64,000 bases of DNA from Haliea sp. (GCA_016704305.1 JADJAL010000065.1:26300-90299), one strand, 5' to 3'. Positions 19,251 to 29,094 are shown, numbered from the stretch's first letter. Notes: generated by a model from the sequence alone, not told the origin. Translations and numbers: made by a program.

Positions 19251-20494
19251 TAGCCCGCCACCGCGCGCTCCAGTGAAAATTCGCTCCCGCGCTGGCGCAG
19301 CTTCTCGACATCCGGCTCACTTGCCAGGCTGGCCAGGATAGCGTCTGCCAGGCTCCCCGGGTCGTTGACTGGCACGAGCATGCCGTACTGTCCGTTCTCC
19401 AGTATCTCTGCAGGTCCGCTGGGGCAATTAGTACTCACAATGGGACAACCCGCCAGCAACGCTTCCACCAGCACATTGCCGAAACCCTCATAGTTGGAGG
19501 ACAGCGCAAATACCCGCGCTGCCCGCAAGAAGGTGTTTGGATTGCTCTGGTAACCCAGCAGCGCGACATCCTCGCCCACTCCCAGTTCTACCGCCAGGTC
19601 CTGCAGTTCCTGCCGATGGGCCATCTGTTCAGCCGACGCCTTATCGCCGCCGAGAATCACCAGTCGCGCATCCACGCGTTGACGCACCGCCGCAAATGCC
19701 CTGATCAGCAGGGGAAAGTTTTTTTGCTCGACCAGACGACCCATGCCCAGAATAACCGGGGGTGCACCGGGCAGGAACCAGGGATGCGCGGGAGCACCTT
19801 CAGGCTCTGCTGCTTCAACAGGGTTATAGACGACATGCACGCGCGCTGGATCCAGGCCGAGAAAGCTGATGGCATCTTCAGCCACCCCGCGAGACGCGGC
19901 GATAACACCGTGCGCCTTGGGGAAACAATAGCGTGACATTGGCACCATACTGTATGTCTGCCCCTTGCCACTCCTCTGGCTCTGGTCACTGCGCACCGAC
20001 AGGGCGATCTGAACGCCGACAAATACACGTGTAGGAATGTTGAGCCTGGACGCCGCCAGAACGGCACTGATACTGGCTTTACCCAGGACGGAAAGAATCA
20101 CCGCTGGACGAGCCTTTTGCAGGTAATCACGGATATCGCGAATATAGTGGAAGCAGCGCGAAATTTTACGCGCCGAAGCCAACCAGAACAGGATGCCGCC
20201 GAGTCCACGCCAACCGCCCAGCCTGACTGCGTCGACGAGCCCCGCCAGTTTGCCCGCCGGCTCCATTACGACGAGATTAACCTCGGGCGGAACACTGCCG
20301 CACAACTCGCCCTTCAGTTCACACACCAGCAGGTCAACCTCATACCCCAGCGCGGAAAACCCCGAGGCCATGGCCAGCACAACCCGCTCGGCACCACCTC
20401 CGTTAAGATTATCCAGCAGGAATGCGACCCGTTGCGGCTTGGCCTGGTGCGGCTCAGCCTGTGCTGTCTCAAGCGCCATCAGATGAATTTCCAT
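19103..20494 (-). CDS. Family 4 glycosyltransferase
   Basis: GT-B enzyme of about 460 residues. The acceptor-side loop LLDNLNGGGAERVVLAMA lies near the N-terminus. ILGMGRLVEQKNFPLLIRAFA marks the second Rossmann domain, and SSNYEGFGNVLVEALLAGCPIVSTNCPSGPAEIL the donor site with the two catalytic glutamates. ATG at 20494 is preferred to the longer frame from 20596. The family normally ends shortly after GYHRIFFG, so the last 45 or so codons, antisense to the O-antigen ligase, may be non-native extension caused by a frame error. Confidence 0.85.
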   Translation of the reverse strand: MEIHLMALETAQAEPHQAKPQRVAFLLDNLNGGGAERVVLAMASGFSALGYEVDLLVCELKGELCGSVPPEVNLVVMEPAGKLAGLVDAVRLGGWRGLGGILFWLASARKISRCFHYIRDIRDYLQKARPAVILSVLGKASISAVLAASRLNIPTRVFVGVQIALSVRSDQSQRSGKGQTYSMVPMSRYCFPKAHGVIAASRGVAEDAISFLGLDPARVHVVYNPVEAAEPEGAPAHPWFLPGAPPVILGMGRLVEQKNFPLLIRAFAAVRQRVDARLVILGGDKASAEQMAHRQELQDLAVELGVGEDVALLGYQSNPNTFLRAARVFALSSNYEGFGNVLVEALLAGCPIVSTNCPSGPAEILENGQYGMLVPVNDPGSLADAILASLASEPDVEKLRQRGSEFSLERAVAGYHRIFFGERSACVPGELGESSPSKPSSYAIRQANGNHKMIHSSLGRVTI

Positions 20495-20642
20495 ATCAAG
20501 AATCCACTGCGCATGTGCGAACTCTCTAATTACGCGCGGATAAGGCAGGCCATTATATGTCAGCTGAATGGACTGTCCAGTTTGCTCGTCGCGCACTGCC
20601 GGAGTATTCCACGCGCTGGCATTCAGCTAGAATGCGCGGACT

Positions 20643-21959
20643 TTGCAATCCACCCTTTCTACACTGCAAGGAGCGCGTCCCATCTCCTCTATCCCACAAA
20701 AGCGCACGCGACTCTGGCTGACGTCACCCCACTTTTATCCCTCGTACGGGGGCGCCCAGAACCGCTACCGCAGCTATATACCCGGCCTGCTGGAGCGTGG
20801 CCTGGATGTGCGCGTGATGACAGGCACCCCGCAGATCCAGGAGCGCAGCGAGGTCGATACGCACGAAAACTGGTACGAAGCTGCGCCGGGGACCTGGTTG
20901 CCGCCCACCACGCTGGATGGCGCAGTGCTGGAACGCATCCGTCTTCCAGACAGCAAAAACCGCACGCGTACGCAAATCTACTACGACGCGCTGCTGGAGG
21001 TGTGCCAACGCGCCTCGGAGGGTCCGACTGTCGCGCAACTGCTGACCAACATGCGCCCGCAGGCCCTGCCGTGGTTGCGCCGCTTGCGGGCCAGCGGTGT
21101 CGCCACGGTGTATTCGGTATCGCAGTTTCCCACCTGGCAGCAGAAACCGTTCAAACGCATACTGCGACGGCGCGGCTACCAGCAGGTGTACAACGCTTTC
21201 GATGCGCTGGTCACCAACAGCGAAGCCATCCAGGCTTTCCTGCGCGATATCGGCGTCACCACGCGCATCGAGTACATTCCCAACGGCGTCAATTTGCAGC
21301 GCTTCCATCCCGCCAGGTCGGAATCCGACCACCAGGCCAGGGCGACGCTGCGCGAGCGCTTCGGCATACCCGCGCAGCACAAGGTGATAGTGGCGGTGGG
21401 CGCAATCATGCCGCGCAAGGGGCCGGACAAGGTGTTGCAGGCCTGGCGCCGCATTCTCCCCGACTTCCCCGACACCCACGTGATGTTCGTCGGGCCGCGC
21501 GCCGACACCCACGACCCGAAGCTGCAGGCGTTCGGCGCCGAGGTAGCCGAGCTGGTGGCGAGCTCCGGCGCGCCCGAGCAGGTGCACTTCACCGGCATCG
21601 TCGACGATGTCGAAAACTACCTGCGCGCCGCCGACCTCTTCATACTCGCCTCCAGCCGCGAGGGCACCCCCAATTCCGTGCTGGAGGGCATGGCCACCGG
21701 GCTGCCCTGCCTGGTCACGCCCTTCATCGGCATGTCCGCGGGCATCGGCAAGGCCGGTGAGCAGTACCAACTGGTGGAGCGTGAGCCCGAGGCGATCGCG
21801 GCCGCACTGACGGGTCTGCTGCAAAATCCGGCGCTGGGGGAGGCCTTTGGCGAGCGCGGGCAGCGCTACGTTGTTGAGCAGGTGGACCAGCAACGCAGCC
21901 TGGATCGTTACGCGGCGCTCTATCAGGAACTCGCCGCCGCTGCGACGCAGCGACGTTAG
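20643..21959 (+). CDS. Family 4 glycosyltransferase
   Basis: GT-B glycosyltransferase of 438 residues with an intact frame. SPHFYPSYGGAQNRYRSYIPGLLERG is the N-terminal GG loop, YIPNGVNLQRFHP the interdomain region, VAVGAIMPRKGPDKVLQAW the second domain entry, and ASSREGTPNSVLEGMATGLPCLVTPF the E-x7-E donor site. Start is the TTG at 20643; no ATG precedes the conserved region. It is divergent from the GT4 gene at 19103-20494, so the roughly 150 bases between them probably hold two promoters. It is the last glycan gene of the region. Confidence 0.87.
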   Translation: MQSTLSTLQGARPISSIPQKRTRLWLTSPHFYPSYGGAQNRYRSYIPGLLERGLDVRVMTGTPQIQERSEVDTHENWYEAAPGTWLPPTTLDGAVLERIRLPDSKNRTRTQIYYDALLEVCQRASEGPTVAQLLTNMRPQALPWLRRLRASGVATVYSVSQFPTWQQKPFKRILRRRGYQQVYNAFDALVTNSEAIQAFLRDIGVTTRIEYIPNGVNLQRFHPARSESDHQARATLRERFGIPAQHKVIVAVGAIMPRKGPDKVLQAWRRILPDFPDTHVMFVGPRADTHDPKLQAFGAEVAELVASSGAPEQVHFTGIVDDVENYLRAADLFILASSREGTPNSVLEGMATGLPCLVTPFIGMSAGIGKAGEQYQLVEREPEAIAAALTGLLQNPALGEAFGERGQRYVVEQVDQQRSLDRYAALYQELAAAATQRR

Positions 21960-21987
21960 CTCAATCAGCGCTTGACCGCCGCAGCGC

Positions 21988-22743
21988 TCAGTACATCAAG
22001 CGCTCTTTCTCCGTCACCAGCTGTGAACCGGTGAGCAGGCGCCGGGTTTTCTTCATGGCCATTCGAAGTGGCCGATACTCTTCAAACACCACAATAAACA
22101 CCTTGCGATAGCGATTTTCCGGGCAGTTGATACGTCGCACGCCGTGCCAGGAATTGCCGCGACGACCAAACAGTATGCTGCGATTGTCCTGCGTTTGTGC
22201 CGCGAACTCAGCCTCAAAATCGTCGAAAGCGGGCGCATTGTCGGGAGGGATGCGGCCGCCGTCGTCGAGGATCACTGTCTCTCCGCCCCAACGCCAGTCC
22301 CAGTCGTCCGGCGTGTTCAGGTAGAAAATCTGCGAGCCGATCTTGCCCTTGGAATCGCAGTGCGGCGACACCTCCCCCCCGTTGGGTGTGAAGTGCCAAT
22401 GAAAACGGAACCGCACATGGGGCACGTTCAACAGGCGGCAAATAAAATCGCGATAGCGCGCGCCGCACAACTCCTCGACAAAATCGCGCCACGGCTGCGC
22501 AATATCCATACCCCGTTCATAGTCGAGGATATAGCGGTCGTGGCTGGCCTGGCCGTGCTTGCGCTGCTTGCCGAAAAACGGTGTGAAGCGCGCCAGATCC
22601 GGCAAACTCTGCAATAACTCGCCGTAGTGCTCAGGTGTGATGAAATACTGTGGGTTGATCCAGGGGAAAGGCTTTTGTGCCTGGAACTCGCCCGGATCAA
22701 TCGCATCCAGTACGGCGGAATTCAGGTAAGTTACGGTGTCCAT
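21988..22743 (-). CDS. 2-oxoglutarate/Fe(II)-dependent oxygenase-like protein
   Basis: About 251 residues from the ATG at 22743 (MDTVTYLNS). The double-stranded beta-helix signature is visible: RFHWHFTPNGGEVSPHCDSKGK supplies the HxD pair (HCD), and GRRGNSWHGVRRI supplies the distal His with the following Arg. YFITPEHYGELL precedes it, as in prolyl-hydroxylase-like proteins. Substrate unknown; in this context it could hydroxylate a glycan or lipid precursor. The frame is intact. Confidence 0.72.
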   Translation of the reverse strand: MDTVTYLNSAVLDAIDPGEFQAQKPFPWINPQYFITPEHYGELLQSLPDLARFTPFFGKQRKHGQASHDRYILDYERGMDIAQPWRDFVEELCGARYRDFICRLLNVPHVRFRFHWHFTPNGGEVSPHCDSKGKIGSQIFYLNTPDDWDWRWGGETVILDDGGRIPPDNAPAFDDFEAEFAAQTQDNRSILFGRRGNSWHGVRRINCPENRYRKVFIVVFEEYRPLRMAMKKTRRLLTGSQLVTEKERLMY

Positions 22744-22841
22744 CGGCTCCCTGCCGGCAAAGATCGCAGTATACGTATCCCCTATTTTCAGCAACAGCCA
22801 GGATTTTGTGCACTAATGGCGATCGGTTCCGGACGCGCAAA

Positions 22842-24123
22842 TCAGCGGGCGGCAATGGCCATTGGCTCCTGCAACAGGCCTGCCGGTTTAGCACGCGCAT
22901 TGGCACAACCCAATGCAGCGCCGCCAATGCGCGCCGTGCGCAGGTCGCCAAAGGGGGTACCCAAACCGCTGTTGACGATCAGCGCCACCGACAGCTCGCG
23001 CTCCGGATCGCCCCATGCGCCAGAGCCGCCGAAACCGAAGTGGCCAAAGGCCGCGCGCGGGAAGCCGCGTGTGGTGGCAATACCGTGATAGCCCAGCCGC
23101 CAGCGCATATCAAAAAGGGATCACCGAGTGCTTGCCGGTGGGTTCTTGCACCGTCGTAGCCTGCTCCAGTGTTTTTTGCGATATCAGTCGCACGCCGCCC
23201 AACGCCCCGCCATTGGCCAGCAGGGCATACAGTTTGGCAAGCGAGCGCGCGGTGAACAGGCCGTTGGCAGCCGGAATGGCGACACGCAACGACTCCGGCG
23301 AACCGAAATCAAAGTTGCTCACCCCGCTTGGCGCGAGCGCATCAAAGATGCTGGAGAGGTCGGAATCGATACCCACGCAACGCAACAGTGAGCTGATTCG
23401 ACTGGCGCCGATCTCGATCTTGCTACCCAGCGAGGATTGCGACAGCTTTTTGGTGGAGTCGGGAAAAATCAACTGCGCCGCACGCGGTATTTCCCGCGCC
23501 GGCGTGCCGATGTACAAACCGTCCAGCTTCAGCGGGCGGGCGATCTCCTTCTGCACCAGATCAGCGAACTTCCTGCCGGTGACGCGCTGGATAATCTCCC
23601 CCACCAGGAAGCCGAACGTCAGCCCGTGGTAACCGGTGCGCGTGCCGGGCGGGTGCGCGGGCTTGGTCTGCTCGATCGCCCGGATCATATACTTCCAATC
23701 CAGCAGGCGGTCCACGTGGTCTATCATCTGGCGGATGTGGTACAGGCCGGACTGGTGCGACAACACCTGCCTGACGGTGATGGTTTTCTTGCCCGCCTGG
23801 CCAAACTCCGGCCAGTATTTGGAAACGCGCGCGTCATAGTCGATCAGCCCGCGATCCGCGTAGATATGCAGCAGCGTCGCGGCGACGCCCTTGGTGGTGG
23901 AAAAGCTCGGGGCCATGGTGTCGCTGGCCCACAGGGTACCCGCATCGTCCTTGTAGCCACCCCACAGGTCGACCACGCACTCACCGCGATGAAACACACT
24001 GACCGCAGCGCCGCCACGGTAATTGCGCAACATGTCACGCAGCGTGGCTTCCACCGGCGCGAAGTCCGGGTGAATGCGACCGTCAAGATGCACTTTGGCC
24101 GACCGTTTGCGGGGTGTCGTCAT
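22842..24123 (-). pseudogene. Serine beta-lactamase-like hydrolase/esterase (one frameshift)
   Basis: Class C beta-lactamase-fold protein (EstB-type esterases, not necessarily antibiotic-degrading). SFSTTKG holds the SxxK nucleophile (Ser about residue 75), and TGYHGLTFG supplies the second-motif Tyr. The frame breaks near 23108 in a T run of the coding strand. After it, DMRWRLGYHGI continues to FGHFGFGGSGAWGDPE, a region with the family's HxGxGG-like third motif, and on to 22842. ATG at 24123 (MTTPRKRS) is chosen over a TTG four codons earlier. About 425 residues overall. Confidence 0.8.
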
Positions 24124-24255
24124 TGCGGGCTCCAACTATTTATAGTGTTATCGGCAGACTATTGGCACTGCCTCGGTCAAAACATAACACAGTTGTCCGC
24201 TGTGACGATAACCGCCCAGATCATGATTTCGCTGGAAAATTTGCCCTGGAAGGGA

Positions 24256-24615
24256 CTAATTGAGTACCCGGTAACCCCGGCCGCGCAGGCAGTTCTTGAC
24301 TACCTGCACCTCGGTCTCGGTTCCCTGAATCGCGCCCTTGGCGCCGCCGCCCACCGCGCCGACGCCGGCGCCCCTGGCGGCGCCCTCCGTGCCCCCGGTG
24401 ATCGCTCCGATCAAGCCGCCCACCACTGCGCCGGAGGCGGCGCCCACGCCGGCTTTCTCACCGGTCTTCACCGATTCGGAATACGTTTTGCACTCGGCCA
24501 GATCCGTTTGGTAGGCCGCCATATCGACACCTTTCTGGTCAATGATGATTTCGTCAGTGGTGGTGCAGGCCGTCAGCACGAGCAGGGTCAGCAGTACAGT
24601 GGTTGGATATTTCAT
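24256..24615 (-). CDS. Glycine-zipper lipoprotein
   Basis: A 119-residue envelope protein. The N-terminus MKYPTTVLLTLLVLTACTTT ends in the lipobox LTAC, so Cys17 would be lipidated. The centre is a glycine-zipper helix pair (GAASGAVVGGLIGAITGG, then ARGAGVGAVGGGAKGA), as in SlyB/Rcp/OmpA-linked small lipoproteins. The C-terminal NCLRGRGYRVLN is also typical. ATG at 24615; a longer frame upstream lacks support. Function beyond envelope structure is unknown. Confidence 0.85.
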   Translation of the reverse strand: MKYPTTVLLTLLVLTACTTTDEIIIDQKGVDMAAYQTDLAECKTYSESVKTGEKAGVGAASGAVVGGLIGAITGGTEGAARGAGVGAVGGGAKGAIQGTETEVQVVKNCLRGRGYRVLN

Positions 24616-24818
24616 GGTGTCATCCTCCGCTACTTGATCGCGCAGTCTAGGCCAACTCGGCTGGCAGTGGAAACCTTGACGGCGCAAGAGAGTTGGGTCA
24701 GCCTGAACCGGTTCGACGCATTCGGTGAAGTACCTGGAAACGCCAATGCGCCGCTCACTGTAAACCCGACAATGCAGCATTTCTTATAACTAAAAGGGCT
24801 TCGGCCGGGAACACACTT

Positions 24819-26341
24819 ATGAAACAACTCACTGGCCTGGACGCCTCCTTCCTCTACCTGGAAACCCCCAATGCGCCGATGCACATTTCGGGGCTGTCGA
24901 TCTACGACCAGTCCACCGCCCCCGGCGGAAAGTGCGCTTCAAGGACATCATAGAGAACACCAACAACCGCATGCTGGGCCTGCCGGTGATGACACAGAAA
25001 CTGGTCACCGTGCCGCTGGGCCTGGATCATCCGTACTGGGTGACGGACGGGGCCTACGATCCGGAATTCCATATCCGCCACCTCGCCCTGCCCAAGCCCG
25101 GCGACTGGCGGCAACTGTGCATCCTGATCTCGCGCCTGCAGGCACGACCGCTGGACAGGGCCCACCCGCTGTGGGAGCTCTACATCATCGAGGGGCTGGA
25201 CAACGTGGAGAACGTGCCCAAGGGCAGTTTCGCGATGTTTACCAAGACCCACCACGCGGCCATCGATGGCACCTCGGGCATGGAGATCACGGCAGCGATC
25301 CACGACCTGTCGCCCGACTACACGCGCGCCCATGCGACCACCACGATCAGTGTCGACAGCCAACCTTCCGCGCTGGAGATGGTGCTGCGGTCGCAGCTCA
25401 ACGCCATCCGCAAGCCGTTCCACTTGTTCAGCGTCGCGCGCAATACCGTGCCGGGACTGGCGAAGGTCGTTGCCGGTTTGTCGAAAGGCCAGCTGACACG
25501 AGTCAAGGATATACCGCGCACCCGGTTTAACGGCAGTGTCTCGCCGCACCGGGTGTTCGACGCCATCAGCGTGCCGCTGGACGACGTGAAGGCCATCAAG
25601 AACGCGGTGCCCGGCGCCACGGTGAATGACGCCGCCATCACCATCGTGGGCGGCGCGCTGCGCAAGTACCTGCAGGCGCACGGCGAACTACCCGCGCAAT
25701 CGCTGGCCGCCATGGCGCCGGTGAACGTGCGCTCGGACAAGGACAAGACCGGGGGCAACATCGTCGCCAGCATGACCGTGCAGGTGCGCAGCGACCTCGC
25801 AGACCCGCTGGAGCGGTTGCAGGCGGTACGCGAAAGCAGCAGCAAGGCCAAGGAGCTGACCAACGCCATCGGCGCCAAGACCATGACCGACTACTCCCAG
25901 TTCATTCCCGCCACGCTCACGGCGCAGGCGGCGCGACTGGCCAGCCGCTGGGGGCTGATGAACCGCATGAGCCCGCAGTTCAACTGCGTGATCACCAACG
26001 TGCCCGGCCCGCCGATTCCGCTGTACAACACCGGCGCCAAAATGGTCGCCAACTACGGCACCGGGCCGGTACAGGACGGGATCGGCCTGTTCCACGTCAT
26101 CAGCAGCTACTGCGGCCAGTTTGTGATCAGCGCGACCAGCTGCCGCGTGATGATGCCGGACCCGGCGTTTTACCGGCAGTGCCTGCGCGAGAGCTTCGAG
26201 GAATTACTGGCGGCGGCCACCGCCGGGACGGTGACAAGCAGGCCCGGCAAACCGTCGCCCGCCAAAAAGAAAAAGCGCGCGCCACAGAAACGCGTGCCAC
26301 AGAAAAAAGCCCGCACCCGCAAAGCACGGCGTGCAGCATGA
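24819..26341 (+). pseudogene. Wax ester synthase/diacylglycerol acyltransferase (one frameshift)
   Basis: WS/DGAT family enzyme, which makes wax esters or triacylglycerol from acyl-CoA. Start ATG 24819: MKQLTGLDASFLYLETPNAP is the classic N-terminus. A single G is missing near 24931; restoring it joins GGKVRFKDIIENTNNRM. The catalytic HHAAIDG lies near residue 145, and NCVITNVPGPP is the late family motif. The C-terminal 30 residues are an unusual Lys/Arg/Pro tail (PAKKKKRAPQKRV) with low-complexity repeats. The stop overlaps the next gene as ATGA. Confidence 0.87.
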
Positions 26342-27030
26342 GCATGCAACCACCCCATCTGCTACTGACGCTAAGTGACGGGCCGCGCGCGCTGGCGGAT
26401 GCGGCAATCCTCAGGATGTCCTCGCCACTGCTGCGACGGCTGAAGCCGGCCCGGCATCCGCAAAGCGTGATGGTCATCCCGGGCTTTCTCGGGGACGACC
26501 GGGGCAATGCGCCGCTGATCAAATTCCTGCAGCGTCTCGGCCACACCGCCTCCGGCTGGGGCCAGGGCCGCAACCTTGGGGCGCAGGGTTTTAGCCAGGA
26601 TCAGCTGCGCGAGACGATGGAACCGCTCATTGCAGCCGGTAACGGCAAGATCGCACTTATCGGGCACTCTCTGGGCGGCATCTACGCCCGCGAAATCGCG
26701 CGCGCCGCACCAGAGCTGGTCTCACAGGTGATTACGCTGGGGAGTCCGTTTGGCGCCGGCCGCCAGCACGCATCGCGCGTGAGCCGACTGTACCAGCGCC
26801 TCAACCCGCAGGTAGTTGACCGCCATATCGACGACAACCTTTCGCTGCCGCCACCGGTACCCACCACCGCGATCTACACCAAAGCCGACGGGATTGTGAA
26901 CTGGCGCACCTCACGGCAAAGCGGCGCCTTTCCTCACGTCCACAATATCGAAGTGCTGGGCAGCCATATCGGCCTGAACCGCAATGCTGCAGTTTGGTAC
27001 TGGGTGGCGAAGAAACTCGCGGAGTTGTAA
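26338..27030 (+). CDS. Alpha/beta hydrolase, lipase-like
   Basis: About 230 residues. VMVIPGFLGDDRGNAPL supplies the oxyanion region, and LIGHSLGGIYARE near residue 105 the GxSxG nucleophile elbow. TAIYTKADGIVNW has a likely catalytic Asp, and LGSHIGLNRN the His. The ATG at 26338 overlaps the stop of the wax-ester synthase (ATGA), implying translational coupling. A role in lipid turnover paired with the synthase is inferred. No signal peptide is apparent, so it is probably cytoplasmic. Confidence 0.82.
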   Translation: MSMQPPHLLLTLSDGPRALADAAILRMSSPLLRRLKPARHPQSVMVIPGFLGDDRGNAPLIKFLQRLGHTASGWGQGRNLGAQGFSQDQLRETMEPLIAAGNGKIALIGHSLGGIYAREIARAAPELVSQVITLGSPFGAGRQHASRVSRLYQRLNPQVVDRHIDDNLSLPPPVPTTAIYTKADGIVNWRTSRQSGAFPHVHNIEVLGSHIGLNRNAAVWYWVAKKLAEL

Positions 27031-27066
27031 CCATGCACACTGCTTCCACCCCACCCGGAGATCGCC

Positions 27067-27942
27067 ATGTCCTACCACACGCTGCGCTACGAAGTCGCCG
27101 ACAACATCCTTACGCTGACACTGAACCGCCCCGACAACCTCAATGCATTCACCGTCGAGATGGCGCATGAACTGATCGAAGCGTTCAACCGCGCCAGCAA
27201 TGACGACGACGTGCGCGCGATAGTGGTGACCGGCGCCGGGCGCGCGTTCTGCGCAGGCATGGACTTGTCCGTCGGCGGCAACGTCTTCGGTCTGAACGAG
27301 AGCCTGAACCCGACCATGGAAGACATGGAGAATCGGCTGGACGACCCGGAAATGATCGCCGGCGTGCGCGACACCGGCGGGCGCGTCACGCTGGCGATCT
27401 ACGACTGCAACAAACCGGTGATCGCCGCCATCAATGGAGCGGCCGTCGGCATCGGCGCCACCATGACCTGCGCGATGGACATACGCCTCGCCTCCGAACA
27501 CGCGCGCATCGGCTTCGTGTTCAACAAGATCGGCATCACGCCGGAGGCTTGCTCCAGCTGGTTCCTGCCGCGCATCGTGGGCATCGCACAGGCGCTGGAG
27601 TGGGTGTACAGCGCCGAGATATTGAAGCCCGAGCAAGCACTGGCGGGGCGCTTCGTCTCGGCGGTGGTACCGGCCGACCAATTGCTGGAAGAAGCCTACA
27701 AAATCGCGCGGCGCATCGCCCAACACAGCCCGGTGGCCATCGCCCTCACGCGGCAGATGATGTACCGCTGCTCGGCGCAGGCGCATCCCATCGAGGCGCA
27801 CAAGGTGGATTCACTCGCGATCTACTACGCCAGCCGCACTAGTGGCAAGGAAGGGGTGAAGTCCTTTCTGGAAAAGCGTGCGCCGGTGTTTGAAGACCGG
27901 ACCTCTGCCGATATGCCGCCTTTTTATCCCTGGTGGAAGTAG
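27067..27942 (+). CDS. Enoyl-CoA hydratase/isomerase (crotonase family)
   Basis: A 291-residue crotonase-fold enzyme. LTLNRPDNLNAFTVEMA and GRAFCAGMDL give the first oxyanion-hole backbone, and KPVIAAINGAAVGIGATMTCAMDIRLAS the second. ARIGFVFNKIGITPEACSSW follows, with a Glu in the catalytic loop. It would hydrate or isomerise 2-enoyl-CoA. ATG at 27067 with GGAG ten bases upstream. It follows the hydrolase after 36 bases and may share its transcript. It is the last backbone gene before the cassette array. Confidence 0.87.
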   Translation: MSYHTLRYEVADNILTLTLNRPDNLNAFTVEMAHELIEAFNRASNDDDVRAIVVTGAGRAFCAGMDLSVGGNVFGLNESLNPTMEDMENRLDDPEMIAGVRDTGGRVTLAIYDCNKPVIAAINGAAVGIGATMTCAMDIRLASEHARIGFVFNKIGITPEACSSWFLPRIVGIAQALEWVYSAEILKPEQALAGRFVSAVVPADQLLEEAYKIARRIAQHSPVAIALTRQMMYRCSAQAHPIEAHKVDSLAIYYASRTSGKEGVKSFLEKRAPVFEDRTSADMPPFYPWWK

Positions 27943-28276
27943 AGACTGCGCAATGCGGTGCACTCCTTTAAACGACGAAATCGCGTCACCGCACCCATAG
28001 TCTTCGAAGAACACGCACTGCGATCAGCCGCAAACCAAAACGACGCGATGTGGAGTGCTGCGCATAATATATGGATGGTGACTTACAGCGCAGCGGTCGC
28101 GCCGGGCGTGCACAGCTGAACTATCGAGAGGTGGCGGAGAGATGCGACGATGTGGATCTGCTTGTTGAATTGTTTCCAGATGTGGACATGTCTAGCAGTC
28201 ACCCATGGCTATATAAGCCTACACATGGCTAGATATGGGCAGAATGTCTACACTTGTCGACAACATATACTTAGCT
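27943..28276. other. Left flank of the cassette array, no gene seen
   Basis: No plausible CDS. It contains a directly repeated CATGGCTA (in 28204-28232) and a 10-bp palindrome TTGTCGACAA at 28254-28263 just before the first cassette boundary. An integron would have attI and intI here, but neither is recognisable. The flank may be a recombination remnant. Confidence 0.4.
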
Positions 28277-28529
28277 GTTCTGTGCTTTGATGATGAGACG
28301 AGCATGAATAGAGAATGTCATCGTTAAAACAGTGATCGTCTGCGGGCTACCGGGCCTCTTCTGGTGAGCCTCGGACAGGTGCTCGGGTCAGTCTGCATTC
28401 AGCTCGTCTTCCTGGTGAGAGTGCTGGCAATCTCAATACACAGTCATCCTGTGATTGCACAGAACAAGTACGGGCAATGCGCTCCCTTCGGTCGCCGGAC
28501 CGCGCTACCGCGCGTCCGTTGCCGTAGGC
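28277..28529 (+). repeat. ORF-poor cassette, copy A (253 bp)
   Basis: First of four related cassettes. Starts GTTCTGT and ends in an attC with inverse core ACAGAAC. The small frame found in the other copies (MNRE...) stops here at codon 8 (TAA), so the copy has no credible product. Confidence 0.85.
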
Positions 28530-28536
28530 GTTCTGT
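28459..28536 (+). repeat. attC site, cassette A
   Basis: R'' ACAGAAC at 28459, R' GTTCTGT at 28530. The internal palindrome includes CCGGACCGCGC and GCGCGTCCG. Confidence 0.85.
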
Positions 28537-28782
28537 GCTTTGATGATGAGATGAGCATGAATAGAGAATGTCCTCGTTTAAACAGTGATCGTCTGCGGGC
28601 TACCGGGCCTCTTCTGATGATCCTCGGCCAGGTGCTCGGGTCAGTGTCCATTCAGCTCGCCTTCCTGGTGAAAGTACTGGCAATCTCAATGCATAGTCGT
28701 CCTGCGGTTGCACAGAACAAGTACGGGCAATTCGCTCCCTTCGGTCGCCGGACCGCGCTACCGCGCGTCCGTTGCCGTAGGC
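28530..28782 (+). repeat. ORF-poor cassette, copy B (253 bp)
   Basis: Same length and boundaries as copy A. A frame of about 80 codons starting MSMNRECPRLN runs through the attC and out of the cassette to 28820, so it has no stop of its own. The substitution pattern between copies does not look protein-constrained. Confidence 0.85.
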
Positions 28783-28789
28783 GTTATGT
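28712..28789 (+). repeat. attC site, cassette B
   Basis: R'' ACAGAAC at 28712, R' GTTATGT at 28783 (head of the next cassette). Confidence 0.85.
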
Positions 28790-28851
28790 TTCAAGTTCAG
28801 TCGCCTTAGCAGGCGTTTAGTATCCCATTAACAAAGTTCAAGGAGAATTTC

Positions 28852-28956
28852 ATGTCCAAAGGCCAAGATTCAAAAAAAGCGATTAAAAAGAAACCTGAAA
28901 AGACGATGAAAGAAAAACGCGAAGCTAAAAGGAAAAAAAAAGCCAAAAGAAAATAG
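28852..28956 (+). CDS. Lysine-rich 34-residue cassette peptide
   Basis: ATG at 28852 preceded by AAGGAG with good spacing; TAG at 28954-28956. The peptide begins MSKGQDSKKAIKKKPEKTMK and continues as an almost pure Lys/Arg/Glu/Ala helix, about half Lys or Arg. Similar tiny lysine-rich proteins are, from memory, common in gammaproteobacterial genomes and cassettes; function unknown. The charge suggests binding to nucleic acid, ribosomes or membranes. It is the only gene of cassette 28783-29081. Confidence 0.7.
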   Translation: MSKGQDSKKAIKKKPEKTMKEKREAKRKKKAKRK

Positions 28957-29001
28957 CTGCTAGGTCTTAGTGAAAAGGCCATCAGTCCGTATGGAATCAA
29001 A

Positions 29002-29088
29002 ACATAACAAGGGCGGGCACAACCGCGCAACAAGTTGCGCTGGACTCGCTACACTGCGTTCCGCTCGCCTGTGCCGCCGGCGTTAAGT
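29002..29088 (+). repeat. attC site, cassette 3
   Basis: R'' ACATAAC at 29002 is the exact complement of this cassette's head GTTATGT (28783). R' GTTAAGT at 29082. The long stem contains GGGCGGGCACAACC and CCTGTGCCGCCGGC. Confidence 0.9.
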
Positions 29089-29094
29089 GGTCAC

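Noticed and set aside
20117..21760. 547-codon plus-strand frame
   Set aside because: Crosses two divergent GT4 genes in a different frame; no domain signature.
23437..24789. 450-codon plus-strand frame
   Set aside because: Antisense to the serine hydrolase and lipoprotein genes; composition is noise.
27943..28276. attI site or intI gene at the left end of the array
   Set aside because: No integrase frame or motifs on either strand and no recognisable attI simple site.
28455..28820. 121-codon frame across two cassettes
   Set aside because: It crosses an attC boundary at 28530, so it cannot be one cassette gene; only the MNRE part recurs in other copies.
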